Below are positions 1-6,847 of a stretch of 20,850 nt of DNA, piece by piece (position 1 is the stretch's first letter; each line of letters starts with the position of its first letter). The notes under the pieces were generated by a model. The model saw nothing but the letters and a program-made list of their open reading frames with translations, made no database searches and had not been told where the DNA came from. The position numbers and the translations under genes were made by a program. The DNA is taken from assembly GCA_023386765.1 (NCBI GenBank), contig JAEWJD010000197.1, positions 1 through 20,850 on the forward strand, in the 5' to 3' direction. The stretch comes from Pseudomonadota bacterium. Lineage in GTDB: Bacteria > Pseudomonadota > Gammaproteobacteria > Burkholderiales > Burkholderiaceae_B.

Positions 1-311
1 GCGAACACCTGGATCGGTACGCCTTGGGCGGCGCTGCTGAACACGCCGGCTGCCGGCGCGCCAAACGCCAGGTCGATGGCGTCGGCCGCCAGCGCGCGCA
101 GCGGCGCATTGACCTCGGGAAACCGAAGGAACTGGACCTGCAGGCCCTGTTCGGACAGGAAAGGGGTGGCTTCCAGCACGGCGCCGAAGCCCAAGCTGAC
201 GCCGCTGCTCCAGTAACCGATGCGCACAGGCTCGGCGGCCTGCGCCAGGGGAGTCAGGAAAACCAGGGCGAGCGAAGCCGACGCCTTGCGCAGCAGGCGG
301 ATGAGGGACAT
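1..311 (-). CDS. ABC transporter substrate-binding protein (partial, C-terminus beyond window)
   Basis: Periplasmic solute-binding protein of an ABC importer, cut by the window edge, with the first 103 codons visible. The translation starts MSLIRLLRKASASLALVF and has a typical Sec signal peptide (basic start, hydrophobic core, cleavage likely after LAQA). The mature start AEPVRIGYWSSG resembles NrtA/SsuA/TauA-type proteins, where a short first strand is followed by a loop that helps bind the ligand. The region RFPEVNAPLRALAADAIDLAFG fits the usual motif in which candidate genes place 'the protein is tested at site A'. The start at 311 has GGAG about 8 bases upstream. It lies 19 bases after the permease stop, so it is the last visible gene of the GntR-ATPase-permease operon. 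The substrate cannot be told from this fragment; sulfonate, taurine, nitrate or a pyrimidine-like compound are all possible. Confidence 0.85.
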   Translation of the reverse strand, partial: MSLIRLLRKASASLALVFLTPLAQAAEPVRIGYWSSGVSLGFGAVLEATPFLSEQGLQVQFLRFPEVNAPLRALAADAIDLAFGAPAAGVFSSAAQGVPIQVF

Positions 312-330
312 AGGGGAAACTCCAGTCAGT

Positions 331-1125
331 TCAAGAGGATTGCCAGCGGAACAGGTGGCGCTCCAGGGGTTTGAGTACGCCGGTCTCCAGCGCCAGCATC
401 AGCGCCACCAGCAACAGGGTCCAGGCGAAAACCTGGTCGGTCTGTACCAGGTCGGCCGCCTGGCGCAGTCGATAGCCGATACCGTCGGAGGCGCCCAGGG
501 TCTCGGCGACCAGCGAGACACGCCAGCCGAACCCGAATGCCAGCCGGGCTCCCGAGAAGAAATAAGGCAGGATGGCCGGCAGGTGCACCCGCCAGAGCGT
601 GCGCAGGCGTGAAAAGCCCAGCGTGCGGGTCAGCTCCAGCAGTTGGGGGTCGACGTTGCGCGCGCCTTGCCAGACATTGGTGAGGATCAGCGGCATTGCC
701 GTCATGAACACCACAAACACGGTGGCCCCGTTGGACAGCCCGAACCAAATGATGGCGAACACCGCCCAAATGGCCGAGGACACGGTGTTCAGAACGGCCA
801 GCATCGGCTCGAACACGCTGGCCAGCGCGCGGCTGGCGCCCAGGGCCAGCCCCAGGGGCGCGCCGACCACGGCGGCCAGCCCGAAGCCGGCCAGCACGCG
901 GTAGCACGTGACGCCGACCTCGTTCCAGAATCCCGGCGCCGTTAGCAGCGCCGCCAGGGCTTGCCCGACGCGCTGCGGGCCGGGCAGGATGAAGGCCGGC
1001 ACGCGGCTGGCCGCCCAGGCCCAGATCAGTACGAAGGCGGCCAGCAGGCCCAGGCGCGCCAGCCAGAGCGCGGGCCAGCGCAGCGGCGCGGCGGGCGCCG
1101 GCAAGCTCAGGGCGCGTGTCTTCAT
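331..1125 (-). CDS. ABC transporter permease (SsuC/TauC-like)
   Basis: Inner-membrane permease of 264 residues, the usual length for the SsuC/TauC/NrtB class (BPD_transp_1 domain). There is one N-terminal membrane segment (ARLGLLAAFVLIWAWAA) followed by the core of about five further segments. The EAA-like loop that docks on the ATPase is visible late in the protein (ELTRTLGFSRLRTLWRVHLP, with the signature G in the middle). The ATG start at 1125 has AGGTGA upstream, and its ATG overlaps the stop of the ATPase gene in an ATGA arrangement, which indicates translational coupling. It would form a homodimer with two copies of the neighbouring ATPase and receive ligand from the binding protein encoded downstream. 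Family assignment is firm and the substrate is unknown. Confidence 0.9.
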   Translation of the reverse strand: MKTRALSLPAPAAPLRWPALWLARLGLLAAFVLIWAWAASRVPAFILPGPQRVGQALAALLTAPGFWNEVGVTCYRVLAGFGLAAVVGAPLGLALGASRALASVFEPMLAVLNTVSSAIWAVFAIIWFGLSNGATVFVVFMTAMPLILTNVWQGARNVDPQLLELTRTLGFSRLRTLWRVHLPAILPYFFSGARLAFGFGWRVSLVAETLGASDGIGYRLRQAADLVQTDQVFAWTLLLVALMLALETGVLKPLERHLFRWQSS

Positions 1126-1841
1126 GCGCTCACCTGCAGGCGTAGCTGGCGCGTGGTTTCCGTCACGCACGGATCGGTCGGCAGACGCGGCCGGGGCAGG
1201 TCCAGGGTCCGGGTGTGAGCGATGCGTCCGGGACGCGGTGCAAGCAGCACCACCCGGTCGGCCAGCACGACGGCCTCTTCGACATCGTGGGTCACCATCA
1301 GAATGGTCGTGCCGCGCCGCGCCTGGATGGCCAGCAGCTCGGCATGCATCTGGCTGCGGGTGTTCGGATCGAGCTTGGAGAACGGCTCGTCCATCAGGAG
1401 CAGTTCGGGGTCGGTCACCAGGCTGCGCGCCAAGGCCGCGCGGCTGCGCATGCCGCCGGACAACATGTGCGGCCAGGCCTGGGCGAAATCGGCCAGCCCC
1501 ACCAGCGCGAGCGCCTGGCGGGCGCGCTCGTGGCGCGCGGCCCGGCCCAGCCCGAGCGGCTCCAGTCCGAGGGCGGCATTGTCCAGCACCGATAGCCAGG
1601 GCAACAGGCGATCCTCCTGGAACAGATAGCCCAGGCGCGCGCCGGCCGGCTGCAGCGTGATACGGCCTTGTTGGAGCGGGCGCAGCCCGGCCACCAGATT
1701 CAGCAAGGTGGATTTGCCGCAACCCGAGGCGCCCAGCAGGGCGACGACTTCGCCCGGCGCCAACTGCAGGTCGATGCCGCGCAGCACCTCGTGCCCGCCG
1801 AAACGCTGCGATACCCCGCTCAGGGTCAACGCGGCGCTCAT
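1122..1841 (-). CDS. ABC transporter ATP-binding protein (SsuB/TauB-like)
   Basis: Cytoplasmic ATPase of 239 residues that powers the adjacent permease. All the nucleotide-binding motifs are present in order: Walker A GASGCGKST (about residues 37-45), Q-loop FQ (Q75), signature LSGGM (127-131), Walker B LLLMDEP (147-153), D-loop SKLD and the switch histidine in THD (H185). Sequence style and length match the nitrate/sulfonate/taurine ATPase group. The start at 1841 is chosen because its ATG overlaps the stop of the upstream GntR gene (ATGA, 1838-1841). Its own stop overlaps the permease start in the same way. Longer open frames on this strand run back into the GntR gene in another frame and are not real extensions. 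Confidence 0.93.
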   Translation of the reverse strand: MSAALTLSGVSQRFGGHEVLRGIDLQLAPGEVVALLGASGCGKSTLLNLVAGLRPLQQGRITLQPAGARLGYLFQEDRLLPWLSVLDNAALGLEPLGLGRAARHERARQALALVGLADFAQAWPHMLSGGMRSRAALARSLVTDPELLLMDEPFSKLDPNTRSQMHAELLAIQARRGTTILMVTHDVEEAVVLADRVVLLAPRPGRIAHTRTLDLPRPRLPTDPCVTETTRQLRLQVSA

Positions 1842-2551
1842 TGCCAGCTCCCCGGACCGTGCACGGGCACGGCCGCGCCGGTCTGCGCCAGGCTGGCATA
1901 CAGCTTCTCCAGCGTCATGGCCTGGAAAGTCTCGATGTGGCGGCGGGTGATCTGTTCGACCCGGCGTACGTCGTGCTCGGCAAACGCTTCGATCAGGGCA
2001 TTGTGATCGTGCTTGATCTCGGGCTTGGTCTTCTGCACGCCGAAACCCAGGGCCACCAGGCGCGACATTTCGTCCAGCAGTGCGCTCAGCTGTCGTTGCA
2101 GGCGCTGGTTGCCGCTGGCTTCGGCGATGGCCAGATGGAAGGCCTTGTTGGCATCCATGAAGACATCGATCTGGGCTGTCAGCCCGAGTACCGGATGCGG
2201 TTCGCGGCAAGCCGCTTCGAGCGCGCGCAGTTGGTCCAGATCCACCCGGCCGACCGCCAGGCGTGCCGCCAGGGGCTCAAGCAGTACCCGCAGTTGAAAG
2301 ACCTCCTCGACATCACGCAGTGTGATGGGCGCGATCTGATGTCCCTTGCGCGGCCGCGAGCGCACCAGCCCTTCCTGCGTCAGCCGGGTCAGGGCCAGGC
2401 GGCAGCTGGTTTTGCGGATGTCGTAGCGCGCCATCAGTTCCGGCTCCGTAACGAAGGCGCCTGGGGCCAGACGGCAGGAAATGACGTCGCGGCGCAGCCG
2501 GTGGTAGGCGTCATCGCCGGCACTGAGGGAAAGGGGAGTACGGTCGTTCAT
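1838..2551 (-). CDS. GntR family transcriptional regulator, FCD domain
   Basis: DNA-binding regulator of 237 residues. Residues about 12-75 form the winged helix-turn-helix (AYHRLRRDVISCRLAPGA at the start, then EEGLV-like TQEGLVRSRPRKGHQI). Residues about 85-215 form the helical FCD effector domain, with the expected metal/ligand histidines in AFHLAIAEASGN, KHDHNALIEAF and RRHIETF. The recognition helix reads KTSCRLALTRL rather than the commoner TPVREALRRL, so the DNA site may differ from the usual FadR-type core. It is the first gene of the transporter operon and overlaps the ATPase gene by 4 bases, so it probably controls its own transcription along with the importer in response to the imported compound or a product of it. 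The Shine-Dalgarno before the ATG at 2551 is weak. Confidence 0.9.
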   Translation of the reverse strand: MNDRTPLSLSAGDDAYHRLRRDVISCRLAPGAFVTEPELMARYDIRKTSCRLALTRLTQEGLVRSRPRKGHQIAPITLRDVEEVFQLRVLLEPLAARLAVGRVDLDQLRALEAACREPHPVLGLTAQIDVFMDANKAFHLAIAEASGNQRLQRQLSALLDEMSRLVALGFGVQKTKPEIKHDHNALIEAFAEHDVRRVEQITRRHIETFQAMTLEKLYASLAQTGAAVPVHGPGSWQ

Positions 2552-2955
2552 GCTGCATCTTTGAAAACCCGGAGAGTGCCTCTGAGCGGTTTGCCGCCGG
2601 CCTTTCTACCGTTGATGCAAGCATTCTAGGAAGGCATGAACTCAGACGAAACGAAGAATCCGAAGTATGGATATACCCCTCGCTGAACGGCTCAGGTGGG
2701 CTGCCCAAGGCGGCGGGGTCCGCAGGTCAGCGCCGCCGCCTGTGCACGGCACGTGGCTGCGTGGCACGGCGCGGCCGCGGTGGATGGCAGCCACGGGGGA
2801 GCCAGCCGCGCCCAGCCTGTGGCATCGGCTTGCCGGGTGCCCGCGCGCACCAAGCCGGGTGCCTCGCCAAACAAAACGCCCCGCCCGACGGCAGGAGCCG
2901 AGGGCGGGGCGCGGGTCAGGCCAGCCGGGCGGGCCGCAAGCAGCCCGTGGGCGGT
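2552..2955. other. Non-coding interval between GntR operon and parvulin gene
   Basis: About 400 bases without a supportable gene. Short open frames here are arginine/proline-rich and overlap on several strands, as expected of chance frames in GC-rich DNA. The left half (about 2552-2680) is less GC-rich and should carry the promoter of the minus-strand transporter operon. It contains the small inverted repeat GTAT-N4-ATAC at 2665-2676, a possible GntR site but weak. The right end holds the terminator of the parvulin gene. I see nothing else in it. Confidence 0.6.
2871..2911 (-). terminator. Rho-independent terminator of the parvulin gene
   Basis: CGCCCCGCCC at 2877-2886 pairs perfectly with GGGCGGGGCG at 2902-2911, leaving a 15-base loop that can itself form a small GGC/GCC stem. 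On the minus strand the hairpin is followed by TTTTGTTT, the U-tract expected of an intrinsic terminator. It lies about 45 bases past the parvulin stop, reading in the same direction. Confidence 0.85.
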
Positions 2956-3237
2956 TTAGTCCTGGCGCTCGGTGACTTCGACCAGGTGATAGCCGAATTG
3001 GGTCTTGACCGGGCCCTGGACCTGGTTGACCGGGGCGCTGAACACCACTTCGTCGAATTCACGCACCATTTCGCCCGGGCCGAAGGTGCCCAGTTCACCG
3101 CCTTGGCGGCTGGAGGGGCAGCTGGAGTTTTCCTTGGCCAGCTGGGCGAAATCGGCGCCGTTTTCGATGGCGGTCTTCTGTTCCTGGGCCTTGGCTTCGG
3201 TGGAAACGAGGATGTGACGGGCGGAGGCGTGTGCCAT
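2956..3237 (-). CDS. Peptidylprolyl isomerase, single-domain parvulin (PpiC-like)
   Basis: Small 93-residue parvulin that catalyses cis-trans isomerisation of X-Pro bonds. The whole protein is one Rotamase domain: ASARHILV at the start, GADFAQLAKENSSCPSS, the conserved QGGELGTFGPGEMVREFDEVVF, and FGYHLVEV near the end. These are the hallmark positions of E. coli PpiC (also about 93 residues). There is no signal peptide, so it should be cytoplasmic. The ATG at 3237 has AGGAG six bases upstream. It is preceded on the same strand by the tyrosine recombinase (99-base gap) and followed by a strong terminator, so it is either monocistronic or the last gene of that unit. Identification is secure; its clients are not known. 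Confidence 0.93.
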   Translation of the reverse strand: MAHASARHILVSTEAKAQEQKTAIENGADFAQLAKENSSCPSSRQGGELGTFGPGEMVREFDEVVFSAPVNQVQGPVKTQFGYHLVEVTERQD

Positions 3238-3336
3238 GTGAAGCTCCTGGTTGGCGCGGCCGCTGACCGGCGCCGGGTGGGTGGGACGGGCAGCAACCCG
3301 CCGGAAACGCTAGTGTAGCCGGGCCTGAGCGCGCTT

Positions 3337-4419
3337 TCAGGCCGGTGGCGTGTCTTCGTCCAGCAGGCGCGCTGCGCGCGAGGCTGCCACCGATCCGGCG
3401 CGATGGTAGCCGACCACGCTGGCCACGCTGGCGTGGCCGGTCATGGCCATCACGTCGGCCAGAGGCAGGCCTTGCCGCCCGGCCTCTGTGACGAATCCGG
3501 CGCGCAGGCTATGTGCGCTGAAATCGCCTTCCAGCCCGGCCTGCGCGGCGCGCGCCTGCACCATGCGGCGCAGCGACTCGGCGCCCAATGCCGGGCCGAT
3601 CTGTCCGCCGCGGCTGATTCGCCGGAAAAGCGGGCCCGAACTGATCCCGGCGGCATTCAACCAGGCATCCAGGGCGCGCGCGGCGCGCCCGACCACCGGT
3701 TTATACACATCGGCGCGCAGCTGGCCCTGCTGGTTGGTTTTCGAGTGGGCCAGGGTGAAGACATAACCCTCGGGGGTGGCTTGCAACTGTTCGCAGGTGG
3801 CCCCTACGACTTCCGAGCGGCGTCGCCCGCCGCTGGCCCAGGCAAACAGCAGCATGGCCCGGTCACGCAGGCCGATCAGGCTGTCGTCGCACGTTGCCAG
3901 CAGACGTTCGAGGGGCTCACGCGTGAGCGCGTCTTTGCCCTGCGGCAGTTCGCCCCGGCGCGCGTAGGCGGCGCGGCTGCGCGCCATCAGGCTGCGCACG
4001 GCGCGGTCGCGACAGGGATTGGGCAGGCCCAGGCTTTCGTGAGCTTCGGATAACACCGCCAGGCGGTGGCGCACGGTCGAGAGTTTCAGTGGTCCCGGGC
4101 CGCGTTTGACGCCCGCGGCCACCAAGGCCTGGTCCACTTCGGGCGGCAGGTCATGGGCGCGGCGGCTCAGGCCGTCGACGGTGCCGATGTGTTCCAGATG
4201 ATCGGCCACGAATTGCAGCACGGCCGTGACCGGCAAGGGCAGGGCAAACGCCTGCTGCAAACGCTCGCGATGCCAGGCGGCCCAGTACCGCAGGGCGGCG
4301 CGATAGGCGGCCTGGGTATTTTCCGAGCTGCCTTCGCGCATCAGGGCGCGCAAAGACTCCCCGCTGGGGCCGAGGGCCTCCAGCAGCAGGGCCGGCGAGC
4401 TTGGCTGGCTCGCGGGCAC
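3337..4419 (-). CDS. Tyrosine-type site-specific recombinase/integrase
   Basis: Cuts and rejoins DNA through a 3'-phosphotyrosine link. Counting from the GTG start (360 residues), all six catalytic positions are intact: R200 in GGRRRSE, K227 in AHSKTN, H303 and R306 in HSLR, H329 in TGHAS and Y338 in VGYHR, with the normal nine-residue H-to-Y spacing. The N-terminal part, about residues 25-130, is the helical SAM-like core-binding domain (SSENTQAAYRAALRYWAAWH). A longer frame reaches an ATG at 4479. I prefer GTG at 4419 because AGGAGG lies exactly 8 bases before it (minus-strand complement of 4428-4433) and the extra 20 residues come from the AT-rich control region. It diverges from a kfrA-like gene. 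No phage genes or excisionase are nearby, and I cannot see its target site. It could act in resolution, inversion or integration. Confidence 0.92.
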   Translation of the reverse strand: MPASQPSSPALLLEALGPSGESLRALMREGSSENTQAAYRAALRYWAAWHRERLQQAFALPLPVTAVLQFVADHLEHIGTVDGLSRRAHDLPPEVDQALVAAGVKRGPGPLKLSTVRHRLAVLSEAHESLGLPNPCRDRAVRSLMARSRAAYARRGELPQGKDALTREPLERLLATCDDSLIGLRDRAMLLFAWASGGRRRSEVVGATCEQLQATPEGYVFTLAHSKTNQQGQLRADVYKPVVGRAARALDAWLNAAGISSGPLFRRISRGGQIGPALGAESLRRMVQARAAQAGLEGDFSAHSLRAGFVTEAGRQGLPLADVMAMTGHASVASVVGYHRAGSVAASRAARLLDEDTPPA

Positions 4420-4486
4420 GGTTTCCCCCTCCTTTTTCGGATGCAGGGTCAGGTTTCGCTTGGTATTGTTGTAAAACATATGTAGT

Positions 4487-4504
4487 ATGTATTAATTAAT
4501 ACAT
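4487..4504. repeat. 18-bp perfect palindrome, probable operator
   Basis: ATGTATTAATTAATACAT reads identically on both strands over 18 bases. It lies upstream of both divergent genes and inside the likely recombinase promoter. A perfect 18-mer palindrome is not expected by chance in 21 kb. KfrA-type proteins are known to bind inverted repeats in their own promoters, so an operator is the simplest reading. A recombinase binding site is the alternative. Confidence 0.65.
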
Positions 4505-4521
4505 CAAACACTTGGTTAGGT

Positions 4522-4542
4522 CGGATAAACATATATTATCCG
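4522..4542. repeat. Inverted repeat CGGATAA-N7-TTATCCG overlapping the kfrA-side -10
   Basis: Two perfect 7-base arms (4522-4528 and 4536-4542) flank a 7-base AT-only-but-one spacer, and imperfect matching continues a few bases outward. The right arm overlaps the candidate -10 box TATTAT of the kfrA-like gene, so a bound protein would block that promoter. A third half-site, GGGATAAAC at 4570-4578, sits in direct orientation just before the ATG at 4581. The layout also resembles the short-arm/short-spacer form of a tyrosine recombinase core site. Confidence 0.6.
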
Positions 4543-4580
4543 CGCTAATAGAGGAAAACCACGTCTTGCGGGATAAACGA

Positions 4581-5648
4581 ATGGCAATTCAACAAACCGA
4601 TGTCTGGGAGGCGGCCGATGCGGTGCTGCAGGGCGGCGAACAACCCACCATCGAACGGGTGCGGCTGCATCTGGGCCGCGGCTCGCCCAATACCGTGGGC
4701 CCCCATCTGAAAGCCTGGTTCCAGCAGCTGGGGCCCCGGTTGATTGCCAGTACGGGGGTGGGTGAGGCCCCCGATCCCGTGCGCGATGCCGCGCAACGCC
4801 TTTGGGCGGTGGCTTGCGAGGCGGCCCAGGCCGAGGCCGCCGCGGCTGCCGTCCAGGCCCAGCGGGCGCTGCAGGCCGAAGCCGAGGCGCTGGTGGGCGA
4901 ACGCGCGGCGCTGGCCCAGGCGCAGCTGCGGCTGGCGCAGCGCGAAACCGACCTGGAAGCCGCGTTGACGCAGGCCCAGGGGCAGGCTGCGGCAGCCGAA
5001 AGCCGTTGCGAGGCCCTGATCGAGCAATTGAGCGAGCGCGAACGCACCCTGGAAGCGCTGCGCCTGACGCTGGAGCAAGAGCGCCAGCAGGCGCAGCAGG
5101 CCCGCGACACGGCCCAGGCCGAACGTCAGCAAAGCCAGCAGGCGTTGGCCCAGGCCATTCAAGCGCACCAGCGGGCCAGCGCCGAGCTGGAACAGGCCCA
5201 TCGCGAGGCGATGTCACAGGCCGAAGTGCGCCATGCCAGCCACGAGCGGCGCTGGTTGCTGGATCTGGACGCGCAGCGTCAGGCTTTGCGCCGTACCCAG
5301 GAAGAACTGGAAGCACTGCGGCGCAGCGCCAGTGCGCGCGAGGCGGCCCGCGAGGAGGCGTTGCAGGGAGCGCAGCAGGCCGCCCGCGAGCTGGAGCGCG
5401 ATCTGGCGCAGCTGCGTGCGGCGTCGGGTGCCGACCTGGCCCTGGCTCAGGCCGAGATCCAGGCCCAGCGCCAGGCGCTGATGCAGCAGCAGGCCGCCCA
5501 GGCCGAAAGGCAGGCCGATCTGCAGTCACGCCTGCAGGAACTGCAAACACAACTGCAGGTCAAGGATGGGCAGATCGCCGCGCTGGTACAGGCGCGCCCG
5601 GCGATGGCGGCTACTTTGTCGGCCGATACCCCGGATCGGGCAGGGTAG
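4581..5648 (+). CDS. KfrA-like DNA-binding protein with long coiled coil
   Basis: Protein of 355 residues from the ATG at 4581. Residues 1-55 match the KfrA N-terminal DNA-binding domain: VWEAADAVLQGGEQPTIERV, then the helix-turn-helix GRGSPNTVGPHLKAWF, where N37-T38-V39 sits in the recognition helix. From about residue 65 to 340 it is almost entirely Ala/Gln/Glu/Arg/Leu with heptad spacing, a very long alpha-helical coiled coil like that of plasmid KfrA. Plasmid KfrA is a DNA-binding autorepressor and has been linked to plasmid partitioning or nucleoid-like structure. The frame stays open back to 4512, across the inverted repeat. TTG at 4566 has a better Shine-Dalgarno (GAGGA, 10 bases) and is an alternative start. 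It diverges from the tyrosine recombinase, and autoregulation through the intergenic repeats is likely. A chromosomal role is unknown. Confidence 0.85.
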   Translation: MAIQQTDVWEAADAVLQGGEQPTIERVRLHLGRGSPNTVGPHLKAWFQQLGPRLIASTGVGEAPDPVRDAAQRLWAVACEAAQAEAAAAAVQAQRALQAEAEALVGERAALAQAQLRLAQRETDLEAALTQAQGQAAAAESRCEALIEQLSERERTLEALRLTLEQERQQAQQARDTAQAERQQSQQALAQAIQAHQRASAELEQAHREAMSQAEVRHASHERRWLLDLDAQRQALRRTQEELEALRRSASAREAAREEALQGAQQAARELERDLAQLRAASGADLALAQAEIQAQRQALMQQQAAQAERQADLQSRLQELQTQLQVKDGQIAALVQARPAMAATLSADTPDRAG

Positions 5649-5688
5649 CGGGCCAGCCCCGCGAGGCGGTCTCAGCGGCATGGCGCCG

Positions 5689-6801
5689 CTAACGCCTCAC
5701 AAGCAAGAGGGTGAAGCCGGCTGCGCACACCGCCAGCACACCCGCCAGCGAGCCCCACGCGCTGACCGCCTCCATGCCGGCACCGATCAGCAGGTAATAC
5801 ACCAGGGCGAACAGGGCGCCGGCCAGGCCGCGGCAATCGGCATAGGCGGCCAAGGCCGGTCCGAGCAGGTTGGGAATGGCCAGCCCGAAAGCGGCGATCA
5901 CTGGCACCATCGCCAGGGCGAAGGCGGTGCTGCCGTCCATGGCCCACATGGCCAGCGCGCCGCCGGCCAGCAACAGGGCCGACAGCCTGAGCAGCTGCGC
6001 TTCCGTCCAGCCATGCGCGAGCAGCCGGTTGTTGAGCGCGGCGCCGGCGGCCGCGGCCAGGGCGAGCAGCGCACCGCTTTCGCCCAGACGCTCGGGTGGC
6101 GCCTGCAGACGCTCGTACAGAAAGGGAGCCAGGGCGAAATAGCTGCCCCAGGCGATATTCAGCAAGGCCACCATCACCGCGCGACGCCATAACACGCGGT
6201 CGGCCAGCATACGCCGCAACAGGGCGCGCGACAGGGGTGTTCCCGGACCGGGGCGGGTTTCCGGCAGGCTCGCCAGGCTCCAGGCACACAGGGCGGCGCT
6301 GGCCAGCGACAGGGCCAGCAAGGTGCTGCGATAGCCGCCATGGGCGGCCAGCAGCGCGCCTGCATACAAACCGATGGCGGGGCTGGCCGACAGCGCCATG
6401 CCGAGATGCGAGTAGGCGCGCCGCAGTATGGGCCCGTCATAGAGATCCCGTACCAGGGTCTGGGGCACGACCGAGCAGGCGGCCGCGGCCAGGCCCGCAA
6501 TGGCCTGACAGGCCAGCAACCAGGCAAAGCTGGGGGCCAGCAGCGCGCCGGCGCAACACAGCCCGCACAGCACCAGTGCCAGGGCCAGGCTGGGCCGGCG
6601 TCCGATGCGGTCGCTGGCCCAGCCCCATGTCAGTACGCCCAGCGCAAACCCGCCCGCATGCACGGCGAACAGGCGCGCGGCCTGCGCGGCCGGCAGGGCA
6701 TAGGCGTCGGCCAGGTCCGGCAAGGCCGGGCTGTAGAAGGCCTGCATCAATTGAGGAAACATCAACAGCGCCGCGCAGGGCGCCAGCAAATGCCAGGGCA
6801 T
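5689..6801 (-). CDS. MFS transporter, Bcr/CflA or NimT-like drug efflux protein
   Basis: Inner-membrane major facilitator of 370 residues with about 11-12 hydrophobic segments. The loop between segments 2 and 3 has the MFS signature GWASDRIGRRPSLAL (about residues 60-74). The segment YSPALPDLADAY near the start resembles the Bcr/CflA drug-resistance group (compare YLPALP motifs). An LYDGPILRRAYSHLGMA stretch follows segment 4, as in that group. At 370 residues it is somewhat short for the family (about 390-410). The ATG at 6801 follows a perfect GGAGG. The gene is divergent from an AraC regulator, the same arrangement as NimT/NimR in enterobacteria, which suggests regulator-controlled efflux of a small toxic compound. 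The substrate is not deducible. Its 3' end meets the kfrA-like gene tail to tail with a 40-base gap. Confidence 0.87.
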   Translation of the reverse strand: MPWHLLAPCAALLMFPQLMQAFYSPALPDLADAYALPAAQAARLFAVHAGGFALGVLTWGWASDRIGRRPSLALALVLCGLCCAGALLAPSFAWLLACQAIAGLAAAACSVVPQTLVRDLYDGPILRRAYSHLGMALSASPAIGLYAGALLAAHGGYRSTLLALSLASAALCAWSLASLPETRPGPGTPLSRALLRRMLADRVLWRRAVMVALLNIAWGSYFALAPFLYERLQAPPERLGESGALLALAAAAGAALNNRLLAHGWTEAQLLRLSALLLAGGALAMWAMDGSTAFALAMVPVIAAFGLAIPNLLGPALAAYADCRGLAGALFALVYYLLIGAGMEAVSAWGSLAGVLAVCAAGFTLLLVRR

Positions 6802-6847
6802 GGCATCCTCCGCGAAATAGACGGCGCTATTCTGGCGTCCTCGGGCA

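Larger units (their letters stand above)
4420..4580. promoter_or_regulatory. Divergent AT-rich control region between recombinase and kfrA-like gene
   Basis: This 160-base stretch is strikingly AT-rich compared with its flanks. On the plus strand a possible promoter is TTGGTT (4512-4517) with TATTAT (4534-4539) at a 16-base spacing, reading toward the kfrA-like gene. On the minus strand TTGATG (complement of 4502-4507) is a candidate -35 for the recombinase, with the 18-bp palindrome filling the spacer. An additional small palindrome, ACATATGT, lies at 4476-4483. The promoter boxes are by eye and uncertain; the symmetry elements are plain in the sequence. Confidence 0.6.

Noticed and set aside
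2667..2975. Short plus-strand frames in the non-coding gap
   Set aside because: They are composed of Arg/Pro/Gly/Ala, overlap one another, lack Shine-Dalgarno sequences and run into the terminator and parvulin gene.
4516..5550. Long minus-strand frames opposite the kfrA-like gene
   Set aside because: They are Pro/Arg/Ala-rich translations of the complement of the coiled-coil repeats and have no known domain.
5674..5690. Hairpin AGCGGC-N5-GCCGCT between the kfrA-like and MFS stops as a terminator
   Set aside because: The stem is only 6 bp, overlaps the MFS stop, and has no U-tract; it may be chance in GC-rich DNA.
3238..5700. Prophage or integrative element bounded by the recombinase
   Set aside because: No phage genes, tRNA target, direct-repeat att sites or compositional break at gene scale are visible; only the short control region is AT-rich.
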